In this document: positions 33,468 through 42,618 of the stretch, piece after piece | Position numbering within the stretch: position 1 is the stretch's first letter | Layout: every line of letters begins with the position of its first letter | Origin: Pyrinomonadaceae bacterium | Lineage (GTDB): Bacteria; Acidobacteriota; Blastocatellia; Pyrinomonadales; Pyrinomonadaceae | Length of the DNA stretch: 64,000 nucleotides | NCBI GenBank assembly: GCA_036277115.1 | Contig: DASUNM010000027.1 | Coordinates: 895,937-959,936, forward strand | Direction: 5' to 3' | Position numbers and translations under genes: made by a program | The notes under the pieces: generated by a model | Databases searched by the model: none | What the model was told of the DNA's origin: nothing | What the model saw: the letters and a program-made list of their open reading frames with translations, nothing else

Positions 33468-34637
33468 TCAGATTATCAGGACGCGCGAGCGGATGACACG
33501 CGGTGTCGTAGGAACCGTGATGTCGACCTGCGGAATAACCGGCACGGTAATCTGCGGCGTCTGAATTGTAATCGCCGGAATGACCGGGATGGTGACCTGC
33601 GGAGTCACGATGGTTCGCAGGTCGGGAGTCACGATAGTTCTAATGTCTCCTGTCCCTGCCGGCGGCTTTTCAGGGGTGACAATTACGCTGCGCGTGTTGC
33701 GGTCGCGAACGACTGTCAAAGTAACTGGACCGTCTTGCTTCTTACCGATGGTGCGCGAGATGTCTCCCGGCGAAGCAACCTTTTCGCCGTCAACCGCCGT
33801 GATCACGTCGCCGGCTTTCAATCCAGCCTTTGCGGCCGGGCTGTTGTCGGTCACCGACGTGACGAGGATGCCTTCGCTGACGCCGAAGTAATCGGCAAGT
33901 TGTTTCGTCAACGTCTGAGTGGCGATGCCGATGCGGCGGTAAGAACCCGTATGGAAGACCCATGTGCCGTCGCCGCCCTTGATCTTCGGCATGTCCTTTT
34001 TGAACAGTTCCATCCTCTGCTTGATGTCTTCGCGAATCTTGGCGTTCAACATCCCGGTGCCCTGACGCTTGCTCAGCGTGGCGGTAACTTCCTGCTCAGA
34101 ACCGCCGCGGCTGATCGTCAGTCTTACGTTTTGATCCGCCGATGATTCGCTCACCAGGCGATGCAATTTGCGTGTGCTGGTGACGGCCTCACCATTGAAG
34201 CTCAGAATCACGTCATCTTTTCTCAAGCCGGCCTTTTCCGCCGGGCTGTCTTTCATGATCTCGCTCACGCCGACACCGCGCACTTCGCGCATGCCATAGC
34301 GACTCATGTTCTCTTTCGTCACGTCCTCAGCGTGGACGCCGAGAAATGTGCCGCCCTGAAGGAAGAAAGTGAAATTGCGATCGCCATCCTGCCAATCGAA
34401 CTTGTCATCGAACTTAAAGTCGAAGTCGTCGAACTTAAAGTCGAACTTGTCATCGAGCTTAAAGTCGAAATCGAAGTCGTTTTCGGCAAGTTCGTCCTTT
34501 GGAGCTTTGGGGGCTTTTTGAGATTTTGGAGCCTCAGGCGCTTTGGGAGCTTCCTGAGCAGAAACGATGATGCCGCTCACGACCAGACCGCAACTGAGTA
34601 CGATGGAGAGAGTCAGCAGCATTTTACGAATTGTCAT
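33468..34637 (-). CDS. secreted two-PDZ-domain protein with Asp/Phe/Lys repeat
   Basis: 389 residues from the ATG at 34637, chosen because GGAGG lies 7 nt upstream and the signal peptide (MLLTLSIVLSCGLVVSGIIVSAQ) then begins at once. An Ala/Pro/Lys linker is followed by an unusual alternating stretch, FDFDFKLDDKFDFKFDDFDF, at about residues 57-78. Two PDZ domains then span about 85-190 (FLGVHAEDV...KAGLRKDDVILSFNGE) and 225-310 (RIGIATQTL...KAGLKAGDVITAVDGEKV). The C-terminal tail repeats TPQ(V/I)T(I/V)PVIP. No protease domain is present, so it is probably a periplasmic scaffold or adaptor. Confidence 0.83.
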   Translation of the reverse strand: MTIRKMLLTLSIVLSCGLVVSGIIVSAQEAPKAPEAPKSQKAPKAPKDELAENDFDFDFKLDDKFDFKFDDFDFKFDDKFDWQDGDRNFTFFLQGGTFLGVHAEDVTKENMSRYGMREVRGVGVSEIMKDSPAEKAGLRKDDVILSFNGEAVTSTRKLHRLVSESSADQNVRLTISRGGSEQEVTATLSKRQGTGMLNAKIREDIKQRMELFKKDMPKIKGGDGTWVFHTGSYRRIGIATQTLTKQLADYFGVSEGILVTSVTDNSPAAKAGLKAGDVITAVDGEKVASPGDISRTIGKKQDGPVTLTVVRDRNTRSVIVTPEKPPAGTGDIRTIVTPDLRTIVTPQVTIPVIPAITIQTPQITVPVIPQVDITVPTTPRVIRSRVLII

Positions 34638-34718
34638 ACATAGTCCTCCGATAGGTTTTGAGGCTTTCACGCAGGCGCGGGCGTCAGAGTTCCAAATTGT
34701 TAAGCCGGGACGGCGGGT

Positions 34719-35681
34719 TCAGTCGGCCCCGAGCTTCCGATAAATTTCGCGGCCATCGCTCATTTCCAGAGCGATTTTGCCCTCGGAGTGGGCGTGATCG
34801 AGATGGGCAACGGCTTCAGAGACGGCGAGAAAGCGGTGGACATCGTCAGCACCGGGAAACATCTGGCGCGAGACTTCCCAGGCCGAGGCGCCGCTCTTCG
34901 GCACCAGACGCAGAACGCCGCTCTGGCGTTCGTTGATGGCGCGGAGGTAACGATTGAAGAGTTCTTCGTAGTCGTGAATCGGTTCGCCGTGGCCGCCGTA
35001 AACCAGCGTCGGCGCGAAGCTGCGGACACGGGCGAGGCTGACCAGATATTCAGCCAAGGATCGGAATCGTCGTGAAGGATCGATCGGATCCGGCGAGATG
35101 ACTGGATTCGGTGTCACCCGCTTCAGCACGCAATCGCCGGCGATGAGAGTGCGATCTGCCTCGCGCAGAAACGAACACGAACCGGGAGTGTGTCCGGGCG
35201 TGTGGATGACGCGCAATGCGCCGGTTTCGAAATCCAACTCAGCCTCGTCATTCAATTCGGTGCAGTGATCGTCTTCCAGCGCGTCCGCGTACTGTCTCAC
35301 GTGATCGTAGAGCTCACGCATCGCGCGCAATTCGTCTTCCGGTACGCCCGCGCGCATCAGGAGACGCAAACTGTCGTCGTGTTCGAGTCGCCCCATGCGA
35401 TGTCCGGTTTCCCAGTTGTGCACGAAGACTTCGGCGTCTTTGGCTTCGTCGCGCAGTGAGCGCGCGAGGCCGCAATGATCTTCGTGCGCGTGCGTGAGCA
35501 CGATCCGGCGAACGTCTGCCACACTGAGTCCCGCCTGGCGCAGCCCCGCGCGCAAAGCTTCGATGGCTTCTTTTGTTTTCGGGCCCGTGTCGATGATCGT
35601 GATGGGATCTTCTTTGATGAGATAGACGTTAACCGGCCCGATGTAGAACGGCGTGGGAACTGAGATGGGAACGATCTTCAT
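34719..35681 (-). CDS. MBL-fold hydrolase with C-terminal winged helix
   Basis: 320 residues, glyoxalase II/LACTB2-like. The zinc motif is HAHEDHCGL (the HxHxDH signature with Glu in the fourth place) near residue 64. Further ligands are seen in HTPGHTPGS and AGDCVLKR, and a YGGHGEPI loop. The last 80 residues look like the BLACT winged-helix domain. Probable cytosolic hydrolase of thioesters or nucleic acid; substrate unknown. It lies between the PDZ gene and a repeat array. Confidence 0.85.
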   Translation of the reverse strand: MKIVPISVPTPFYIGPVNVYLIKEDPITIIDTGPKTKEAIEALRAGLRQAGLSVADVRRIVLTHAHEDHCGLARSLRDEAKDAEVFVHNWETGHRMGRLEHDDSLRLLMRAGVPEDELRAMRELYDHVRQYADALEDDHCTELNDEAELDFETGALRVIHTPGHTPGSCSFLREADRTLIAGDCVLKRVTPNPVISPDPIDPSRRFRSLAEYLVSLARVRSFAPTLVYGGHGEPIHDYEELFNRYLRAINERQSGVLRLVPKSGASAWEVSRQMFPGADDVHRFLAVSEAVAHLDHAHSEGKIALEMSDGREIYRKLGAD

Positions 35682-35687
35682 TGAATT

Positions 35688-35738
35688 TCAAATCTCAGAT
35701 CTCAAATCTGAGATCTGAGATCGCAGATCTGAGATCTC
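35688..35738. repeat. iterated-word inverted repeat, word CAGATCT/GAGATCT (left copy)
   Basis: Built from AAATCTC, AGATCTC and AATCTGAGATCTG words in both directions, self-complementary over almost its whole length. The same words occur at 36394-36430 on the other side of the four-helix-bundle gene. Confidence 0.88.
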
Positions 35739-35745
35739 CGCTTCT

Positions 35746-36255
35746 TCACTCGGACGCTCCAACCTTGCGCGCGCGCGCGATATTCTGCGACTGAATCTGC
35801 TCGAGCTCCTTCACGAATTCGTTGCGGTCTCTTATTCGTTGATCCCGCCGCCGAGAAGTTTCAGTTAGGTACCTCTGACCACGAATCTCAGTGTTTTGAA
35901 GCGAATCAGCCCAAGCACGCAATTGCCGCGAGATACTTTCCGCTCGACGAATAAGGTGCGGAAGTTGTTGCCGCAGTTCGTCAAAGCTCGGAGCACGCTG
36001 AAGAAATTGATACATCGATCTGGTCTCACCGGCCGAGCCTCTGGAGATGTAGATGAAATAGAGCGTGTCGGGTGTCGTTCCGCGTTCGAATCCTTCCGCG
36101 ATGTTATTCGAAATCGAAACCACAGCTGCTTCCAGCTGACTTCGCAACCGAGAATGAGCACGAAAACACGGCCGGGCAGTGAGGACAAAGGTTTGCACTG
36201 CTAACTCGATCGCATCTCTCCATACGGGCACTTCCTCGAACCGTTTGTATTTCAC
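35746..36255 (-). CDS. four-helix-bundle protein (23S rRNA IVP / S23 family)
   Basis: 169 residues. Residues 1-120 match the TIGR02436-type four-helix bundle: FEEVPVWRDAIELAVQTF at the start, RSQLEAAVVSISNNIAEGFERGT in helix 2, and the FIYISRGSAGETRSM segment. A basic C-terminal extension (TSRRRDQRIRDRNEF...) is unusual for the family. Such proteins are encoded in 23S rRNA intervening sequences or standing alone; their role is unknown. The start is GTG with AGGAG/GAGAGG upstream. It is framed on both sides by GATCT word arrays. Confidence 0.88.
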   Translation of the reverse strand: MKYKRFEEVPVWRDAIELAVQTFVLTARPCFRAHSRLRSQLEAAVVSISNNIAEGFERGTTPDTLYFIYISRGSAGETRSMYQFLQRAPSFDELRQQLPHLIRRAESISRQLRAWADSLQNTEIRGQRYLTETSRRRDQRIRDRNEFVKELEQIQSQNIARARKVGASE

Positions 36256-36393
36256 CTGCGAGGTCCTCTCCTGGAGTAATGGAACAGCGGCGAGAGGCTA
36301 CCGAATTTGTGTGAGATGTCAAACGTAAAACATTTTGCTAGCAACCTCTCAAGCCGCAGAATACGCCTCGCGCTATCTGAACCATCTGCCCGG

Positions 36394-36430
36394 GATTTCA
36401 GATCTGAGATCTCAAATCTGAGATCTCAAG
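36394..36430. repeat. iterated-word inverted repeat, word CAGATCT/GAGATCT (right copy)
   Basis: TTTCAGATCTGAGATCTC followed by AAATCTGAGATCTCAAG: the same words and palindromic layout as 35688-35738, lying 6 bp before the stop of the acyl-CoA dehydrogenase gene. Confidence 0.85.
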
Positions 36431-36435
36431 TTACC

Positions 36436-38223
36436 TCAGTAAACGTACTTATTTGCCGCGATCATCCCGTCGGCAATTCGCTGCCGCGCGGCCACCGTAT
36501 TAATCGGCGTCATCTTCGTGAACCGGCGTAGCGCCGCCAGAAGCGTGCGTAACTCATCGCCTTCCGCCATCGCCGCCAGCGTGTTCTTCGCATTCGCTTC
36601 GATCCGTTCGACCGCGTCATTGCAGAAAACGCGAGTCATGTCGACGTAACGCGCCGCGGCGTCCTCGCTTTGCGAGGCGGCCAGTTTTTGCGTGCGCAGA
36701 ATCGCCGACTCCATGGCAAACGCATCCATGATGATGTCGGCGACACCCATCAAAATCTCCTGCTGGTCAGACAGCCCCATCATGTACTTCTGAGCGGCCG
36801 TGCCGAGCGTCATCAACGCGACCTTCTTCGCGTTCAGGGCAAGCTTCTGTTCCGCCGCGAGCAAACCTTCGTCAGTGTCGAACGAAGGCATCGACGGATT
36901 GAGGATCTCATCCATCAAGCCCTGCGCGGCCGGAAGCAGCGCCAGCCGGCCCGTCAACGCTGCCTTCATCAGGCGCCCCGGAATCAACATGCGATTGATT
37001 TCGTTTGTGCCTTCAAAGATGCGATTGATGCGCGTGTCGCGGTACGCGCGCTCGGCGGGATAATCAGCAGAATATCCATAGCCGCCGAAGATCTGCACCA
37101 TCTCGTCCGTGATGTAGTCGCAGTATTCCGACAGCGCGACTTTGATAATCGAGCATTCGGCGGCGTACTCCTCGATCGCTTTCAGGCGCGCGTCCATGTC
37201 TTTCGAGTCTTCGATCGCCCCCAAGCCCTCTTCGATCATTCCGAGCGTCCGATAGGTCATCGCTTCGCCCACCCAGGTGCGCACCGCCATCTCGCCGAGT
37301 TTCGATTTGATCGCGCCGAACGAAGCGATCGGTTTCCCGAACTGATGCCGCTCGTTGGCGTACTTCACCGATTCGGTCACGGCGAGTTTCATCCCACCCA
37401 AACACATCGCGCCGAGTTTGAAGCGGCCGATGTTCAGAATGTTGAAAGCGATTTTGTGACCCTTGCCGACTTCACCTAGAAGATTTTCCACCGGCGTTTT
37501 CGCATCGGCGAGAATCAGCGGCGTCGTGCTTGAACCTTTGATTCCCATCTTGTGTTCTTCCGCGCCGGGATGGCAGCCTTCCTGCCGCTCGACGATGAAT
37601 GCGGTGAACTTGTCGCCATCGACTTTGGCGAACACGACGTAGATGTCTGCGAAGCCGCCGTTCGTAATGAACATCTTCTCGCCGTTAAGGACGTATTGCG
37701 TGCCGTCCTCGCTCAGTTTCGCCGTGGCTTTGGCTGCCATCGCGTCTGAGCCCGAACCGGCTTCGGTCAAAGCGTACGCCGTGACTAATTCGCCGGCGGC
37801 AATTGGCGGCAGGTACTTTTTCTTCGCGGCTTCCGTACCGAAATAGACAATCGGCAGCAGGCCGATGCCGCTCTGCGCGCCGAGGGTCGTGGCGAAAGAT
37901 GCCGAGCGACCGAGGTACTCTGCAATCAGCGCGCTGCTGGTTTGATCCAGGGCGAGCCCGCCATACTCTTCGGGAATGTTCGCGCCGACCAGGCCAAGTT
38001 CCGCCGCCTGCTTCACCAATTCGCGCGCCAGCTTCCAATCCTTGGCTTCCAGTTCGTTGATGCGCGGCAACACTTCCGCGTCCATGAACTGCCGCGTGGT
38101 GTCGGCAATCATGCGGTGCTCTTCATTGAAGTCCTCAGGCGTGAAGACTTCTGCCGGCGTGCGCTCTTCAATCAGGAAGCTTCCGCCTTTAATGATTTCT
38201 TTTCGTTCGAGTACGGCTGCCAT
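36436..38223 (-). CDS. fadE: acyl-CoA dehydrogenase, FadE type
   Basis: 595 residues, longer than the classic 380-residue enzymes because of a C-terminal extension, as in FadE (YusJ) and very-long-chain enzymes. Visible: the ALTEAGSGSDAMAA FAD-binding stretch, MFITNGGFADIYVVFAK, RHQFGKPIASFGAIKSKL, IFGGYGYSADYP and YRDTRINRIFEGTNEINR with the catalytic Glu. It oxidises acyl-CoA to enoyl-CoA, feeding electrons to ETF. It is last of the fadN-DJ1-fadA-fadE operon. Confidence 0.93.
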   Translation of the reverse strand: MAAVLERKEIIKGGSFLIEERTPAEVFTPEDFNEEHRMIADTTRQFMDAEVLPRINELEAKDWKLARELVKQAAELGLVGANIPEEYGGLALDQTSSALIAEYLGRSASFATTLGAQSGIGLLPIVYFGTEAAKKKYLPPIAAGELVTAYALTEAGSGSDAMAAKATAKLSEDGTQYVLNGEKMFITNGGFADIYVVFAKVDGDKFTAFIVERQEGCHPGAEEHKMGIKGSSTTPLILADAKTPVENLLGEVGKGHKIAFNILNIGRFKLGAMCLGGMKLAVTESVKYANERHQFGKPIASFGAIKSKLGEMAVRTWVGEAMTYRTLGMIEEGLGAIEDSKDMDARLKAIEEYAAECSIIKVALSEYCDYITDEMVQIFGGYGYSADYPAERAYRDTRINRIFEGTNEINRMLIPGRLMKAALTGRLALLPAAQGLMDEILNPSMPSFDTDEGLLAAEQKLALNAKKVALMTLGTAAQKYMMGLSDQQEILMGVADIIMDAFAMESAILRTQKLAASQSEDAAARYVDMTRVFCNDAVERIEANAKNTLAAMAEGDELRTLLAALRRFTKMTPINTVAARQRIADGMIAANKYVY

Positions 38224-38238
38224 AACTTTGCCTTTCTT

Positions 38239-38313
38239 TTGGAGTGCGGCGACTCATCGCCGCTTTCTCCTTTTCAATTGAATTCAAAGCGGTGACAAGT
38301 CACCGCACTCCAA
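38239..38313. repeat. inverted repeat TTGGAGTGCGGCGA...
   Basis: Left arm 38239-38266 and right arm 38286-38313 (GCGGTGACAAGTCACCGCACTCCAA) are near reverse complements. It lies within the operon, between fadE and fadA, and abuts the fadA stop codon. Confidence 0.82.
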
Positions 38314-39492
38314 TCAGAGTCGTTCAATAATTCCGGCGGCGCCCATGCCGCCGCCGACACACATCGTCACCATGCCGTAACGCGCATCGCGTCTTTCAAG
38401 CTCGCGCAGGATCGACGCCGTCAGCTTCGCGCCGGTGCATCCCAATGGATGGCCCAGCGCAATGGCGCCGCCATTCACGTTCACTTTGGCGGGATTCAGT
38501 TCGAGAGTCTTGATCACCGCAAGTGACTGCGCTGCGAATGCTTCATTCAGTTCGATGACCGCAATGTCGTCGAGCGTTAACCCGGCGAGCTTCAGCGCTT
38601 TCGGAATTGCATACACCGGCCCGATGCCCATTTCTTCCGGCGGACAGCCGGCGGTTGCGTAGGCGACGAGCCGCGCCAGAGGTTTCGCCCCCAGCTCCTT
38701 TGCGCGATCCTCAGACATTACGATTACGGCCGCCGCGCCGTCGGACATCTGCGAAGAGTTGCCGGCAGTAATCGTGCCCTTCATCTGGAAAGCCGGCTTC
38801 AAATTCGCGAGCGCTTCCGCGGTGCTGTCGCGGCGCGGGCCTTCATCCTTATCAAAACTGATCTCGCGGCGTTGCTTCTTGCCTTTCGCATCGAGCTCTT
38901 CAACGGAGACTGTCAAAGGCACCGTTTCGTCCTTGAATTTGTCGGCATCCAAAGCGGCCACCGCGCGTTGATGCGACTGCAGAGCAAAAGCGTCCTGCTC
39001 TTCACGCGACACTTCGTACTTGCGCGCGACGTTCTCAGTCGCCAGGCCCATGCTGAGATAAAAATCCGGGTACGTGTCCATCAAAGTCGGATTCGGACGG
39101 ATGATGTGACCACCCATCGGAATCATCGACATCGACTCCAGGCCGCCGGCGACGATGACGTGCGCGCCATTCGTGCGAATGCGATCTGACGCCATTGCGA
39201 TTGTCTGCAGGCCCGACGAGCAGAACCGATTGATCGTCATGGCGCTGGTTTCAACCGGCAGGCCGGCGCGAATCGCGGCCGCGCGAGCGACGTTCATGCC
39301 CTGTTCAGCTTCGGGCATCGCGCAACCCATGATCACGTCGTCGATTTCGGACGGTTCAAGGCCTGCGACACGCGCGATAGCTTCTTTGATGGCCGCGGCG
39401 CCCATGTCGTCGGGGCGCGTGTCACGCAAAGTGCCCTTCGGCGCCTTGCCGACGGCGGTGCGAACTGCGGAAACGATTACTGCTTCTTTCAT
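38314..39492 (-). CDS. fadA: thiolase (acetyl-CoA C-acyltransferase)
   Basis: 392 residues with all thiolase hallmarks: the nucleophile in [14 protein letters not shown] (about residue 89), [19 protein letters not shown] with the active His, and [15 protein letters not shown] at the end with the second Cys. It cleaves 3-ketoacyl-CoA to acetyl-CoA and a shortened acyl-CoA, the last step of the cycle. It is preceded 3 bp upstream by the DJ-1 gene and followed by fadE, so it is surely co-transcribed. Confidence 0.95.
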   Translation of the reverse strand: MKEAVIVSAVRTAVGKAPKGTLRDTRPDDMGAAAIKEAIARVAGLEPSEIDDVIMGCAMPEAEQGMNVARAAAIRAGLPVETSAMTINRFCSSGLQTIAMASDRIRTNGAHVIVAGGLESMSMIPMGGHIIRPNPTLMDTYPDFYLSMGLATENVARKYEVSREEQDAFALQSHQRAVAALDADKFKDETVPLTVSVEELDAKGKKQRREISFDKDEGPRRDSTAEALANLKPAFQMKGTITAGNSSQMSDGAAAVIVMSEDRAKELGAKPLARLVAYATAGCPPEEMGIGPVYAIPKALKLAGLTLDDIAVIELNEAFAAQSLAVIKTLELNPAKVNVNGGAIALGHPLGCTGAKLTASILRELERRDARYGMVTMCVGGGMGAAGIIERL

Positions 39493-39495
39493 AAG

Positions 39496-40170
39496 TTAAC
39501 TCCTGACCGCGGATGCTCTGAGATTCGGACCTCGCGTCGTCAGCCGCGCCATACAGTCGCGCGCTGCATTAACGACTTCCGGTGAAGCTTTGCCAATCGA
39601 TCCCGAATCGAAGGGGGGCGCAGGATCGTACTCCATGACCAACTGAATGCTCTTAGCGACTTCCGCGCCGGCGATCTCCGCGGCGAGAAAGAGCGCCATG
39701 TCGAGCCCAGCGGATACGCCCGCGGCGGTGACCACTTTGCCTTGTTGCACCATGCGTTCCTGAACCGGCTCGGCCCCAAACATTTTCAACATATCCAAAG
39801 CGAACCAATGAGTAGTCGCTTTCAGACCTTTCAACAAACCGGCACCAGCCAGGATGAGCGACCCGGAACAAACCGACGTGGTCCATTTGGTCGTCGAATG
39901 AATCTCACGCAGCCAGTTCAGCGTTGCGTCATCCTCCATCTGTATTCGGGTGCTGTTCGCTGAGCCAGGCACCACAAGGACATCCGCGCTGGTGACATCG
40001 GCGAATGCGTAATCGGCGGTTAACTGAAGAAATCCATTGTCAGTCTTCTTCGGTCCCTTTTCCTTCGCCACGAATTGAATCTGAACATCGGGAAGTAAAG
40101 CGAGGGTTTCATAGGGCCCGATAGCATCCAATGCTGTTACACCGTCATAGAGAAGAATGGCGACTTTCAT
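39496..40170 (-). CDS. DJ-1/PfpI-family protein inside the fad operon
   Basis: 224 residues from the ATG at 40170 (AGGAAG upstream; an 8-residue longer GTG-type start is less likely). It is a class I glutamine-amidotransferase-like fold. AILLYDGVTALDAIGPYE at the N-terminus and the nucleophile-elbow cysteine in TTSVCSGSLILAGAGLLKG resemble isonitrile hydratase and the sensor half of GATase-AraC regulators. No helix-turn-helix follows, so it is enzymatic or protective. It sits 24 bp after fadN and 3 bp before fadA. Confidence 0.87.
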   Translation of the reverse strand: MKVAILLYDGVTALDAIGPYETLALLPDVQIQFVAKEKGPKKTDNGFLQLTADYAFADVTSADVLVVPGSANSTRIQMEDDATLNWLREIHSTTKWTTSVCSGSLILAGAGLLKGLKATTHWFALDMLKMFGAEPVQERMVQQGKVVTAAGVSAGLDMALFLAAEIAGAEVAKSIQLVMEYDPAPPFDSGSIGKASPEVVNAARDCMARLTTRGPNLRASAVRS

Positions 40171-40194
40171 GATCAGTTGCTTCCTTCCTGACAA

Positions 40195-42609
40195 TTAGTT
40201 TCTTAACGGCTTACCAGTCTTGAGCATATGCCCAATCCGATCCTGCGTCTTGCGCGTGCCAATCAGCGAAAGGAAAGCTTCGCGTTCCAGATCGAGCAGG
40301 TACTGTTCGCTGACGCGCGTCGCATGATTCAGATCGCCACCGGTCAGAATCCGCGCGAGCTTTTCGCCAATCAACGCGTCGTGATCGGAGATATAGCCAG
40401 CGCGCTTCATCAAATGCACGCCGAGTTTCAGAGTCGCTAAGCCCGGCGCGCCCAGAGCCAAAATATCGGTGCGCTGTTGCGGCTGAACGTATCCGGCGGC
40501 CGCTAACGCCAGCACTTGCTGCTTCGCGTCGGCGATCAGCCGGTCGGCATTCATCGAAATCGAATCTTCTTCACGCAGGAAACCAAAGTCTCGCGCTTGT
40601 TCCGCAGACGTCGCCACCTTCGCCAAAGCGATCGTTTCAAATGCGCGCTTCACGAACGGAAAGGGATCGGCGTCTTTCATGTCCGCCGGAATCGAATCCA
40701 TCGCACGCACCAACATCTCTTTGGTGCCGCAGCCGGCGGGAATAATTCCGACGCCGACCTCGACCAATCCGATGTAGGTTTCGGCCGACGCGCGCACCCG
40801 GTCACCGTGCAGGACCATTTCGCAGCCGCCGCCAAAGACCATCTGGAACGGCGCGACGACGACCGGCTTGGCTGAGTAACGAAGACTCATCACCGACGAT
40901 TGGAAGTAACGCCCGATCATGTCGAGCTCTTCCCAGTTTTCGTCCTGCGCTTCCATCAGCATCAGCATCAGGTTCGCGCCGACCGAAAAGTTCACGCCCT
41001 GATTGCCGACCACCAGGCCCGCGAAATTCTTTTCTGTTTCCGCGATCGCAAAGCGCAGCATCTCAAGCGTGTCGCCGCCAATCGAATTCATCTTCGAATG
41101 GAATTCGAGACAAGCCACGCCGTCACCGAGATCGATCATGGAAGCGCCGGAATTCTTCTTGATGACTGCGGTGCGATCCTTGATCGACTTGAGAATGATT
41201 GTGCCGGGTGGATCCGCGAGCGGCACGTAATTAGAAGAGGCAAAATCAAAATAGAAGCGCTGGCCGTCTTCCTGTTTGTAGAAGGTCTTCGCGCCGGAAT
41301 CGAGCATCGCCTGCACGTTGGCCGGGACGGCGCGCCCTTCTTCTTTCAGCTTCGCGACTGACTTTTCCACACCGATGGCGTCCCAAACCTCGAACGGCCC
41401 CAGCTCCCAATTGAATCCCCAACGCATCGCGCGATCCACTTCGACGACGGTGTCGGCGATCTCAGGAATGCGTTCGGCTGTGTAGGTCAGAGTTTTTGAG
41501 ACCGTCTTCCAAAGAAAAGCGCCGACGCGATCCTTTGACCAAACGACGGTTTTCAAACGCTCGCGCGTGTCCTCAATGTTCTTGGCGACGTCGAGGGAAG
41601 GCAGCTTCACCTTCTGCGCCGCGCGATAGTCGAGCGTGGCCGTATCGAGCGTCCAAATCTCGCGCTTGCCGCCTTCGCCTTGCTTGCGCTGATAGAAACC
41701 GGCCTTCGTCTTGTTACCCAGCAGCCGGCGTTCGATCATCTTCGTGACGAACTCAGGCATCACGAACATTTCGCGCTCAGGATCGTCGGGAAGATTTTCA
41801 TGCAGGTTCTTAACGACGTGCGCGAACACGTCGAGGCCCACGAGATCGAACGTGCGGAACGTGGCGGTCTTTGGACGTCCAGCCGCCGGTCCCGTGATCT
41901 TGTCCACCTCTTCAATCGAGTAACCGTCGTCGATCATCGTGCGCATCGTCACCAACGCGCCGTACGTGCCGATGCGATTGGCAATGAAGTTCGGACGATC
42001 CTTCGCGACTACGACGCCTTTGCCCAGCCTCTCATCGAGAAACCCGGACATCGAGCAAGAGACTTCGCCTTTAGTCCCTTTCGTGGGAATCAACTCGACG
42101 AGGTGCATGTAGCGCGGCGGATTGAAGAAGTGCATGCCGATGAAGTGCGCGCGGAAATCATCCGAGCGTCCTTCGGCCAGCAACTTGAGGGGAATTCCAC
42201 TGGTGTTTGAAGCGATGACAGAGCCAGGCTTCCGATGCTGCTCAACTTTTTCGTAAAGGCTGCGTTTGATTTCAAGATTCTCGACGACTGCTTCAATGAT
42301 CAGGTCGCAGTCTTTCAGCTTTGGGAGGTCTTCTTCGAAGTTTCCCACGGCGACGAGGGAAGCCCGATCGGCGGTAAAGAACGCCGCGGGTTTGGCTTTC
42401 TTCGCGGCTTCGTAGCCGGCGCGAGCGATAGCGTTTTGATCCGGCACCTTTCCTAACGGTCGGGTTTCAGCCTCACTCGATCCTGATGATGAGTCCTGCG
42501 GCGCGATGTCGAGCAGGACGGTCGGAATGCCAGCATTAGCGAGGTGCGCGGCGATTTGCGCCCCCATGGTTCCAGCGCCCAGAACGGCGGCTTTTTTGAC
42601 GGGTATCAT
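40195..42609 (-). CDS. fadN: 3-hydroxyacyl-CoA dehydrogenase/enoyl-CoA hydratase, FadN type
   Basis: 804 residues with the dehydrogenase first. The NAD-binding GAGTMGAQIAAHLANAG starts at about residue 11, with FNPPRYMHLVELIP and GPAAGRPKTATFRTFDLVG further on. The crotonase domain is at the C-terminal side (NQGVNFSVGANLMLML; GGGCEMVLHGDRV). This order is the reverse of E. coli FadB and matches Bacillus FadN. It performs hydration and NAD-linked oxidation. It is first in the operon, with a start codon only about 3 nt past the predicted transcription start and no ribosome site, so the message may be leaderless. Confidence 0.93.
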   Translation of the reverse strand: MIPVKKAAVLGAGTMGAQIAAHLANAGIPTVLLDIAPQDSSSGSSEAETRPLGKVPDQNAIARAGYEAAKKAKPAAFFTADRASLVAVGNFEEDLPKLKDCDLIIEAVVENLEIKRSLYEKVEQHRKPGSVIASNTSGIPLKLLAEGRSDDFRAHFIGMHFFNPPRYMHLVELIPTKGTKGEVSCSMSGFLDERLGKGVVVAKDRPNFIANRIGTYGALVTMRTMIDDGYSIEEVDKITGPAAGRPKTATFRTFDLVGLDVFAHVVKNLHENLPDDPEREMFVMPEFVTKMIERRLLGNKTKAGFYQRKQGEGGKREIWTLDTATLDYRAAQKVKLPSLDVAKNIEDTRERLKTVVWSKDRVGAFLWKTVSKTLTYTAERIPEIADTVVEVDRAMRWGFNWELGPFEVWDAIGVEKSVAKLKEEGRAVPANVQAMLDSGAKTFYKQEDGQRFYFDFASSNYVPLADPPGTIILKSIKDRTAVIKKNSGASMIDLGDGVACLEFHSKMNSIGGDTLEMLRFAIAETEKNFAGLVVGNQGVNFSVGANLMLMLMEAQDENWEELDMIGRYFQSSVMSLRYSAKPVVVAPFQMVFGGGCEMVLHGDRVRASAETYIGLVEVGVGIIPAGCGTKEMLVRAMDSIPADMKDADPFPFVKRAFETIALAKVATSAEQARDFGFLREEDSISMNADRLIADAKQQVLALAAAGYVQPQQRTDILALGAPGLATLKLGVHLMKRAGYISDHDALIGEKLARILTGGDLNHATRVSEQYLLDLEREAFLSLIGTRKTQDRIGHMLKTGKPLRN

Positions 42610-42618
42610 GGCCGCAAG

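Noticed and set aside
35746..36255. 23S rRNA intervening sequence because of the IVP-type protein
   Set aside because: No rRNA sequence flanks it; it is a free-standing gene between repeats.
36670..37479. 269-codon plus-strand frame opposite fadE
   Set aside because: Antisense of acyl-CoA dehydrogenase; His/Arg-rich shadow.
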